NCBI GenBank assembly: GCA_030063045.1
Contig: JAQSEB010000002.1
Coordinates: 1,922,001 to 1,986,000 of the forward strand
Length of the DNA stretch: 64,000 nucleotides
Direction of reading: 5' to 3'
From: Pratylenchus scribneri
Taxonomy: Eukaryota; Nematoda; Chromadorea; Rhabditida; Pratylenchidae
The position numbers were made by a program, and so were the translations under genes. The notes beneath the pieces are model-generated. The model was not told the origin of the DNA. It searched no databases and saw nothing but the letters and a program-made list of their open reading frames with translations. Positions 55,829-64,000 of this stretch are shown here, piece by piece. Each line of letters opens with the position of its first letter. Positions within the stretch are counted from its first letter, which is position 1.

Positions 55829-57021
55829 ATGGACAATATAGTGATTGTGGATGACGTTTCGGATAATAATGAAGAAATGGTGATGGCAAACGCCCAAATT
55901 TTGGATGGACTTCCAATAGATACAAGTTATAATCAAGCTGTGACTGAACAAAACATCGATACCAATCATTTTAAGGTAAACATAAACACTATTAAAAATC
56001 ATCTTATTATCTATTTGGTAGACCTATATTATGCCATCAGGGGATATTCTAATTGTCATGAATCCAGACGGAAAAGCATATTTGGTATAATATTAAAATT
56101 TAGCAATTCAAGACATAAACCCATTTCAGGTGGAAAAAGAAATTCTTAAACAACAAAACATTGATACAAACTATCTTACCGATGAATCAATTCAATTGCT
56201 CTGGAATATGGCCTTATCAAACGAGTATGTTACATAACAAATACAATCCAATCCTAATTTTTAAAAGGTACTATTCGCATATGCCTACTCTGGACCATCC
56301 AAATCAACAACAGCAAGTTCATCAAAATGTGGAGACATCATTAGGATCATCAAATGTTGGTTTGGCGGCCCATCCAAATCAACAACAGCAAGGTTATCAA
56401 AATGTGGAAACATCATTGGGATCATCAAAAGGTTCAACATCATCGACTGATCAGCCCAACCGACGAAAGCGTCAGAACAAAAAAATCTTTGATCCAAGTG
56501 CAACTGTCAAAACGAAGCCAAATCGAATTATCATAAACACCAAAAATTCTGCAATTGTTGGCAATGGATGCAGATTGAAATTTGTTCCCTATCGTCCGCC
56601 TGATCATACTACCAATACCAATGCTTTTTCAGCCTCAGGTAAAAAGAATTATATTAATTGTTTATTTTGAAATTTTAGCTCCAGTCAACTCTTCAATTAG
56701 TCCTCCCGTTCTTGCTGCTGAACATGTCATTGATTTGGCGAAGATTCGCAAATTGCCAGGAGTTGCCATCTATAAACCTGACTACGACCATCAACCATCG
56801 AGCAATTCTCATCTTCCTCATTGTGTTTGCTGCCACGATCCCATCCCAAAATCTAAGGTTTTTAAAATGATATTTCCATTCCAAAAATTTATATTCAGAT
56901 GGATTTTGTTTGGATTCGTCTGCCGATCCACATTGAGTGCAATGGTAACAAGAACAACTGTGGCGATGATGATGCGGATATGCCAGTTCTTCCCAGTGAA
57001 GTCAATAATGACAAGAAGTGA
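55829..57021 (+). CDS. Unrecognised protein with a 26-residue tandem duplication and a C-terminal Cys cluster
   Basis: Exons read 55829-55975, about 56024-56086, 56130-56224, 56268-56638, about 56680-56857 and 56900-57021. The N-terminus is acidic (DNIVIVDDVSDNNEEM). A 78-bp coding duplication at 56295-56450 gives two copies of HPNQQQQ-V/G-x-QNVETSLGSS. A basic stretch (NRRKRQNKKIF) could be a nuclear localisation signal. The C-terminal part has HCVCCHDPIPKSK and IHIECNGNKNNCGDDD, which may bind metal. I do not recognise the family. A nuclear role is only suggested by the basic stretch. The next gene begins 257 bases downstream on the same strand, so shared transcription is possible. Confidence 0.6.
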
Positions 57022-57278
57022 AGGAGAATAAAGAAGCCTGAAGCCTAAATTATTTAACCCAAATTAAATCTTTTCTCTTCTCCTGAATATTGTAAAGTTT
57101 TAAATATACCCAATTCTTTTTGGCCTATCCTTTCATTGGATATTGGATAAAGATTTTTGGTCTTATATGAAAATCTACAAATAGTCGAATTACACATTCA
57201 AAATGTGAATTTTTTACTTTTATTAATTTTTAAAAAGCAATTTATAAAGCTGTGATTAATTACTCAGATATTTAAAAA

Positions 57279-59013
57279 ATGATGAGCCCGGAAGAAGTTG
57301 AATTCAACAAATTGAGCACGCAATTTTGGTAAGCATGCTACATTTTACATAATGAAAACTCAAAAATAAAATTTAGTTCGAAAATTATCAAAGCAATTCT
57401 GGATGTTGGTACACAAAATTTGGATCTTGGAGATGAAATGCTCGAGAAAAGTATTTTTCCAATTACAAATGATAATTAAAATATTTTACAAATTAAAGTG
57501 AACGTAGAATTGGCGACTTTATCTGAGAAGCAAAAGGAACATGAAGAATGCACAAGCAAAATGCTCGAGGAGGTCAAGAAACTGTCAAAAAGTTCGGTGG
57601 TTAACTTGACTTCCAAAGGTTTAATAAATTTGTTTTGGATAAAATTGGATTTTCAATTTCAGTGCTCACCAACAGCTTCGACAAGAATTCAGTCAAACAA
57701 CGCATTGATGCATTCAAGGAAGAACTCAAGGCCCTCGTGGATCATTCGGACGACATAGAGAATGTTAGTCAAATTTTTGTTTAAAAATAAATCAATTATT
57801 CTTTTAAGCGCTATTTTGCCATCCAAGAGAACATTTCACTGGTGAAGAGCAAAGTGCTGAACTTGAATGCTATGGTTGAAGAAGAAAAGCATCTTCTTCG
57901 TGTTCAGCAGGAAGAGGAGGCCGAAGCTGAACGTCTGCGCCAGGAAGAAGCCGAACGAAAGCGCCAGGAAGAAGCCGAGCGGAAGCGCAAGAAAGAAGCC
58001 GAGGCTGAACGTCTGCGCCAGGAAGAAGCCGAACGAAAGCGCCTGGAAGAAGCCGAAGCTGAACGCCAACGCCAGAAGGAGGCTGAAGCCGAGCGCCAAC
58101 GCCAAAAGAAGGCCGAAGCTGAACGTAAACGCCAGAAAGAGGTCGAAGCTGAACGTAAACGCCAGAAAGAGGTCGAAGCTGAACGTAAACGCCAAAAAGA
58201 GGCCGAGGCTGAACGCCAGCGCCAGGAGGAGGCCAAAGCCGAACGTCAACGCCAGAAGGAAGCTCAAGCTCTTCGTCGACGCCAGAAAGAGGCTGAAGCC
58301 GAGCGCCTACGCCAGGAACAAGAAGAGGAAGCCGAAGCTGAACGCCAGCGTCAGGAGGAGGCCAAAGCTGAGCGCCAACGTCAGAAAGAGGCCCAGGCTG
58401 AACGCCAACGCCAGCAGAAGGAATCCCAAGCTTTGCGTCAACGCCAGCAGAAAGGAGCTAATAAGCGACAGAGGGACAAGGTTTTATTATTTCCAAAATA
58501 TTAAGACAATAATTTATTAAATATTTAGTCTTTCGACACCGACCGCACTCCGAAGAAGGTTGCCGCCCTTGAGTCTTCGTTCGAGTCTACTCCATCTCCC
58601 CCGAAGAAGGCTGTCACCATTCCTATTCTGAAGAAGGCTGCCACCGTTTCGACTCCAAAGAAGGCTGCCACTGCCATCATTTCTGCTCCAAACAAGGCTG
58701 TCACCATGGCTACTCCGAAGATGGCTGTCGTCGATGAATCTACGTCGGAGTCTTATACTCCAACTCCGAGGAAGAGTGTGGTCACGCAAAAGTCGCCTCT
58801 CGCTTCTATTCAACTGAAGTCTCCGGTGGTCTCTACTCCGAACAAGTTTGCCGCTCCTCCTGTGCCTCCTGCTCCAAAGACTGCAACTAAGTCCATCCCG
58901 AATCCGCCAGAATTGAACAAGGTAATTAATTTATTTTCAAATGTCAATTTACATTTATTTATATTTAGACCATCGACACCGACTACGATGATGCATCTTT
59001 CTGGGACGATTGA
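57279..59013 (+). CDS. Long charged single-helix / coiled-coil protein with Ala-Glu-Arg-Gln repeats
   Basis: Exons are about 57279-57327, 57376-57450, 57499-57619, 57661-57762, 57810-58480, 58530-58920 and 58969-59013. The first third is a helix of heptad-like character (LATLSEKQKEHEE, NSVKQRIDAFKEELK). From 57900 to 58450 the protein is made of about 18 degenerate 10-residue units of the form AEAERQRQKE, typical of a single alpha-helix or extended coiled coil. The C-terminal exon carries several Ser/Thr-Pro-Lys-Lys units (TPKKVAA, SPPKKAV, TPKKAA), like kinase-regulated microtubule or DNA binding tails. It ends DDASFWDD. Specific function is not identifiable. MAP7-like or caldesmon-like proteins share only the composition. 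Confidence 0.6.
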
Positions 59014-59664
59014 TTGGGAAGATCGGATGATAAGAAAGAATATGGATATGGAATGTGTTAAGCACCGATTTTAATTTGTCACCATTTATTTTAAACACTC
59101 CTCTCTCCTCTGTGAACCGCGAACCAATCTTCTTCATTTTGTTTAATTTATTTAAAAATTGATCATCTCCAATTTTTCAAATTAAAATTGCTTTCCAACT
59201 TTCCATCTTATTTTGGATTGTTAAGTTCCCTCATGATATTTTGTTGCTTTTTGCAGATAAATAAACCTTGAATAAAATTTTTCTCTGATTTTATATTTAA
59301 ATGAATTCGTTTAAACCGGATAAAAATATCATCATTCGTCATTGACGAATTCTTTTGTTTTCATTTTAACTCCAACCCTAATGAATAAGATCCGTTAAAA
59401 CAATAGAAGTTCGCAGGATTTAAGCTATTAACCGAAGCAAATTATTTACCTATGAACCAATGGTTCATGCCAAAAGCTAGACCGGTTTTATCAACTTTCT
59501 TATCTAGCTAAATAATTAGCTTTGTATCTTCGATTTCCTCTGCTTATAATTAATTGCCTAGTAATTTTGTTATACAAATCTTTTAGAGTCAGAGTTATAA
59601 TAAAGCATATTTCTATAAATTTGTTGTATTCTGCTTTATTTTTGCTATCAATCAATTAAGAAAA
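59014..59664. other. Intergenic, no gene seen
   Basis: AT-rich sequence between two + strand genes. It contains a short inverted pair around aaccaatggtt near 59455-59465. I see no open frame of note. Confidence 0.4.
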
Positions 59665-62127
59665 ATGGCTAGTCCTCGAACGCGTCGAATACTCAAAGAT
59701 TTGCGGCCCGTGGATGAGAACAATGTAAAATTTTAGTCAATAAAATAAATCATTAAAATTTTATCATTCAGTATTGTTTCGAATGCCAAGCGTTGAATCC
59801 ACAATGGGCCAGTGTGACCTACGGGATTTGGATTTGTTTGGATTGTTCCGGCAAGCATCGGGGCCTTGGCGTCCATATCAGGTTTTTTCCACATAAGAAA
59901 AATGTAAACTAATTTTTTCTGCACAGTTTTGTCCGTTCTCTAACAATGGACAAATGGAAGGAAAACGAATTGGAGAAGATGAAAGTGGGTGGCAATAGTA
60001 AAGCACGCGAGTTTCTCGAATCACAACCCGATTTTCGACCTGATTGGTCCATCAACGAAAAATACAATTCCAAAGCTGCAGCTCTGCTTCGAGACAAAGT
60101 TTGTTTAGTTATTGATTTAGAATTAAGTAAAAAACCATTCCAAAACCAACATTTAAATTTGAACATTTATAAAACTTAAGTGGCTTAATAAATGTTCCAA
60201 AAATTCACTATATAATCAATATCAAATAATTTCATTTGCTTCAGATAAGCACCGAATCGGAGGGCAAAGTTTGGTGCTATGAAAAGTCACCGGCCCGAAA
60301 CTATCAGCCAGCATTGTTGAACGCATCCCACGGTGGCGGGATGAAAAAGAATGCCAGTTCAGGAAGTATGGGCAGCGGCAAAGGTCAACATGGCCAATTT
60401 GACGATTTTGATTCATTCCAAAATTCGACTGGTGGACAAAAGTTTGCTTTAAATTTTTATAATTTAACATTGGAAATTTATGGAATTAAATTCAAAAATC
60501 TAGAAAAACTTTTTGCAATATATTTTTATCTCATTATTCTATTATTAAATTGATCAAAAAAATTTCAGCAATTCTGGCGGTCGCTACACCGGTTTTGGCA
60601 ATCCAGCATTCCAACAAAAAGGCAATGGTTCAAACGGTGGAAATGATCGATTTGGAACAGGAGGAGAATCCGAATTATTGAGCGGCGCCCTCTCCTCTCT
60701 TTCAATTGGTTGGTCAATGCTGAGCAAAGGGGCAACATCGGCCGCTGGAATTGCCAAGGATTTCACCTCCCAAACTGGCACAAAGGCAGCAGAGCTGAGC
60801 GAAACAATGAGTTCAAAGGTTTGAAGCAAAAAAAATTATTTAAAATTTGAATTAAATAAGAATGAAGAGAAACATTATGTTAACTTAATTAGTATGTGGT
60901 ATATTTGGTATATTGCTTTGGCAATTGAGTGATGGGGGGTTGTGTGTAAAATATTTTTTGATTAAAATTTTTCTATTTTGCAGATTGGAGAAGGAAAATT
61001 GCTCAGCGGTTTTGGAAATTTGTTGAACTCAGCCACGGAATTGGGCCAAAAATCACTGGGAGGAATCAGCCAATTTGTGAAGTCGCCAAGTTTGCATGGA
61101 TTTGGCAGTGGAAACCAATCAAAAAGGTTAAGGAATAAATTTACAATTAGAAATAATTTTAAAATTATTTTCAGTCAATACGAGGATTTGGGCACACCAG
61201 AGGATGAATTATTTGGCAAAGAAAAAGGCAACAACATTTATGGAATTGCGGAAGAAGCCGATCAAAAGGAGGAGGAAAATTGGGGAAACAAATCACAAAA
61301 GGCAAAATTGACTTCAGGTAGATGCTAATATATTCATTAAATTTGAGTCAAATTTCGGTTAAAAATATATATCTTTTTAATGGTGATTGGTATTGGTATG
61401 GTAGTTGGTATTGGTAGTACAAACAAAAAATAAAATTGCAAATTTGTCCCTTTATGAACATATGGATAAGGTGTTATTGGAGGAAGAACCTAATGAACTA
61501 TTAGTGCATTGGTAATTCGCTCGCTTTGGCATATGGGGAAAAGGCAAAGGGGTCACGGGTTCGATTCCCAGTGAAGTATTATAATTTTTATTTTTTCTAT
61601 TTTCGTAGGAAAGTAGGAGATTTTGTGTTTTTCTCCCAATTTTGGGTTTTATAATTATAAAAATGAGTTTTTGGTTACGATGTTACGAATCCATTGGAAA
61701 ATCTAAATTTTTAAATATTTTTTCCATTTTATTTTATCCTTTAAAGGAAAATCCACCAATCCGGCATATTCTTCGACCACAATTGGAGGAGGCGGAAGTG
61801 CAAAGGATTTGGCTGACAATCGATTGGATTTACCTTCCACCGACCAAGACAAATACCATTCATCGAACTCCTCACCATCCCTAATGATGGAATTTGGCGG
61901 TGGCCAAGCTGAAGAGGAGAGCAAATTCGGAGGAACATTTGTTGGGGCTGTCCGATGTTTGGTGCTCTCTGGCTGAGCAATCCGGGCAATACCACAACAA
62001 TATGAGTAAGTTTTAGGTTTGGTAAGTTGGGATTGGAAAGGGGAATTTGAACTGAATTGGATCCTGAATTTGGCAGGAAAATCCAATAATGATGAAAAAG
62101 AATTAGCCAAAATCGACGAGGAATAAC
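59665..62127 (+). CDS. ArfGAP (ARFGAP1-like GTPase-activating protein)
   Basis: This protein stimulates GTP hydrolysis on Arf and controls COPI coat cycling at the Golgi. Exons are about 59665-59727, 59772-59881, 59927-60098, 60244-60443, 60569-60819, 60985-61126, 61174-61318 and 61746 onward. The zinc finger is [20 protein letters not shown] followed by CLDC (Cx2Cx16Cx2C), then [19 protein letters not shown] with the catalytic Arg finger. The C-terminal half is Gly/Ser-rich and contains amphipathic segments ([20 protein letters not shown]) like the ALPS lipid-packing sensors of ARFGAP1. The end is ambiguous. Reading straight on gives a stop at 61976. A strong GTAAGT donor at about 62007 and a frame ending KELAKIDEE at 62127 suggest a further splice plus one unresolved frame change near 61880-61950. 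A tRNA-like sequence lies in the intron 61319-61745. Confidence 0.85.
61496..61582 (+). pseudogene. tRNA-like pseudogene or tRNA-derived SINE fragment
   Basis: The sequence contains an A-box-like tagtgcattggtaattcgct and a B box gggttcgattccc at the right spacing. A CTTTG/CAAAG stem lies where the anticodon arm would be, but with an over-long loop, and the acceptor arms do not pair. It lies in an ArfGAP intron in sense orientation. I read it as a decayed tRNA or a SINE head rather than a functional tRNA. Confidence 0.5.
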
Positions 62128-62712
62128 TTTCTAGACTCTGGATTGTCGGATGAAGTTTTATTCCTAAGACTCGATTTAGACTCTTTCAAGTTGCTCCAAT
62201 CCAATGGAAGTTGAATAAATTTATTTTAATTTTATTTTATTCAACAAAAAATGAAATTTATGAAAAAATTTCAATGAGAATTTTAATTTAACAAAATTGA
62301 ATGGAATAAAGGTGGGGGATGACAACAAAAAGGGGGGTGTTTTTATAGGCCATTTTGATCCACATCCATCATCCATCCAACTGGCCATGGGCGAATTGGG
62401 CGCAACAACAAGGAGGGCAAAGCCGGATTGGACGAAGATGGCAATGGCACAGAAACGGCAACTAAAAAGGTAGGAAAATTGAAATAGTAAAATTAATCCA
62501 CATAAGAAAATCCTCAATAAATTTGCCTATTTTTTCGATCATTGGTCTTTTCCCTTTAATCCCGTTTTTAGTTGATTTTTGATCTCTTTTCCCCTCCAAC
62601 AAAAAGAAAGTAATATTTTAGTGAATTTTAAACTGTTGAAGTTCGAAACTAAAGAATTCGAACTGCGACAGACTCCCCGGGGGAGGGAAGCAAAAAAATC
62701 TAAAAATCCACC
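62128..62712. other. Convergent intergenic region with a small perfect hairpin
   Basis: The ArfGAP and the minus-strand Pro/Gln-rich gene point toward each other here. A perfect 8-bp inverted repeat, agttcgaa / ttcgaact at 62640-62664 with a 9-base loop, lies just beyond the stop of the minus-strand gene. It could mark 3' end structure. I see no other feature. Confidence 0.4.
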
Positions 62713-63401
62713 TTAGGTTGATGCGGTTACATCGCCACCATCATTGCCTCCATTTGGGTCCTCCTTCTTATTCATCTCCGCCTTTTCCACTCCGTCCCCT
62801 TTAGGCTCATCTTCTCCATCGCCTTTCTCGCCCTTCCGAATTTTCTCCACCTCATCACCAATGAAAAACACCTCACGGTAGAGATGTTTCAATTCATCCT
62901 CAATTCCTTCCACGCATCGACGGAGTTCCCGAATGGATGACGTCACCTCTCGGGCACATTCACTCAAGGCCGAACCGAAGTCCCGAACGGCGTCTTCGTG
63001 GAGAGTGCGCAATGCGTCCGTCAATGATGGGCCACGTGGAGGCGGAGGAGGTGGAACATTGACCACCGGAGGTGGGTTTTGAACGAGAGCAGCCACCTTA
63101 TAAGAAGGGAGAAAATGAAGCAGCAAAAGGGACTGCTACCTGGACAGGTGGGTTTTGGACGACGGGTTGGACCTGTTGGTTCTGAGGAACGGCCACAGGT
63201 TGTTGAGCGACGGGCGCAGGTTGGTTTTGAACAACAGCTCCATGCTATAGAAAAGGAGAAAGGGTAACTCGAAAAGTAGGGGACTGCTACCTGCACATTC
63301 GCCTGCCCGTTTTGAACACCATTCGCAGGATTGCGACGGTTGTTGTTGTTGTAGGGCCGGGCACGATAAATACGGCGGCGATTTTGGTTTTGGTTGTTCA
63401 T
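62713..63401 (-). CDS. Asn/Gln/Pro-rich protein with C-terminal helical region
   Basis: Three exons read in frame: 63401-63291, 63243-63140 and 63099-62713. The N-terminus is Asn/Arg-rich (NNQNQNRRRIYRARPYNNNN). The middle exon is a set of VVQNQP/VAQQP-type Gln/Pro/Val repeats. The last exon has VPPPPPPRGP, then a predicted helix (VTSSIRELRRCVEGIEDELK) and an acidic Gly/Asp/Lys tail. The two introns are very short (about 40-50 bases). I do not recognise the family. The composition suggests a disordered scaffold or an RNA-associated protein. It is divergent from the gene starting at the right edge. Confidence 0.6.
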
Positions 63402-63919
63402 TTTTCGAATAATTTAGCACGAATTTTAGAATTTTAGCTAAAAACTTTAAAGAATTAGGGCTAAAATTCAATAATTTTGGGAGGCGGGAAGGGTAAAATT
63501 CGGCTTAATCAACGATGAATTCGGCAACAGCAAAATTTCGGAGAAAAAATGAAGGACTAGAGGACAAAAACGAGAATTTATAGGGCATTTTTGGACTTAG
63601 GGATGGTCCTTTCAACAAAGATTAATCCGAGAACAATAATTTGAAGAAATGCCCTCAGCAAATTTCAACAAAGGCATCAAGGGAAAATGCCGATAAATAA
63701 GCTTGAGGATGCTTGGGAAAAGTCCAATGATCGAATTGAAATGAAAAATTGAGAAATTTTAAAATTTTTAATCTGAGAAAGGCAAATTTTAATGTGACAA
63801 ATTAGAGAAAATTTTGTCAAAAAAGTGTGAACAAATTAGGCAAATATGTATCATAAATTAAGGGAAATATGAAAAAATAAGAAAAGTTGAAATAAATCAT
63901 TATTTACATATTTACAGGT
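63402..63919. promoter_or_regulatory. Divergent 5' region
   Basis: About 518 bases between the minus-strand Pro/Gln-rich gene and the exon at the right edge. It should contain both promoters and the unresolved first exon of the right-hand gene. Several ATG codons open only short frames (for example 63513 and 63647), and none could be joined with confidence. Confidence 0.35.
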
Positions 63920-64000
63920 CACAACAATGGTTCTTTAAACCAAATCAAGTCCCAAACTGGCTCGACAATTGGGACAACTATCGTGGGACTGGAGCCAGAT
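63920..64000 (+). CDS. Probable proteasome beta subunit, partial (cut by the window end)
   Basis: After an acceptor (tttacag) the frame reads HNNGSLNQIKSQTGSTIGTT then IVGLEPD to the last base. The GTTIVG motif fits the mature N-terminus of catalytic proteasome beta subunits, where Gly-Thr is the autocleavage site and Thr is the nucleophile, most like beta2 or beta1. A second frame is also open over this short exon, so the call rests on one motif. The first exon is not found. Confidence 0.4.

Noticed and set aside
57836..58267. Minus-strand hydrophobic frame with Phe/Leu/Ala repeats
   Set aside because: It is the antisense shadow of the charged coding repeat of the 57.3-kb gene.

Overview
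The window is a piece of a nematode nuclear genome. The evidence is many short AT-rich introns, a patched-related transporter, a worm-type (WAGO) Argonaute, nuclear genes with clear worm relatives (UQCRC2/ucr-2, dynactin p150/dnc-1) and a eukaryotic tRNA-Asn inside an intron. At least six introns in three paralogous genes use a GC-AG boundary. I recall frequent GC-AG introns from cyst nematodes (Globodera/Heterodera), so a plant-parasitic tylenchomorph is my best guess, but this is inference. All gene models were spliced by eye. Terminal exons are the least certain parts.

Region 1 (1-15.4 kb, + strand) holds three AMP-forming acyl-CoA ligase genes with an unrelated secreted-protein gene (4.7-8.1 kb) between the first and second. 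The first ligase is divergent, with a weakened ATP-binding loop and an acidic tail. The second and third are recent tandem duplicates ending in peroxisomal-type signals (SKI and SKL). They are mosaics: 5' and 3' blocks are nearly identical including introns, while the middle is diverged. Introns here carry a foldback element, MITE-like elements and a dispersed repeat.

Region 2 (15.4-21.5 kb, - strand) is a patched-related sterol-sensing-domain membrane protein. Three arrays of a 24-bp minisatellite lie upstream of, inside an intron of, and beyond this gene. Region 3 (23.7-30.6 kb, - strand) is a full-length ABCC/MRP exporter with a tRNA-Asn in one intron. Region 4 (31.4-35.7 kb, - strand) is an Argonaute that has lost slicer residues and carries an Asn/Gly-rich insertion in PIWI. 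Region 5 (36.6-40.6 kb, - strand) is a dynactin p150 gene without a CAP-Gly domain and with an internal coiled-coil duplication. It is divergent from ucr-2 (41.1-42.9 kb, + strand).

Region 6 (43-51 kb, - strand) has a small partial gene, a single-exon lysine-rich secreted protein, a serine-rich tail-anchored-like protein and a kinesin-4 motor. Region 7 (52.6-64 kb) has a TSP1/Kunitz secreted protein, two unrecognised genes (one a long charged helix), an ArfGAP, a Pro/Gln-rich protein on the - strand, and the beginning of what looks like a proteasome beta subunit cut by the window end. The genes do not form one pathway. The ligase cluster and its repeat environment are the only locally coherent system.
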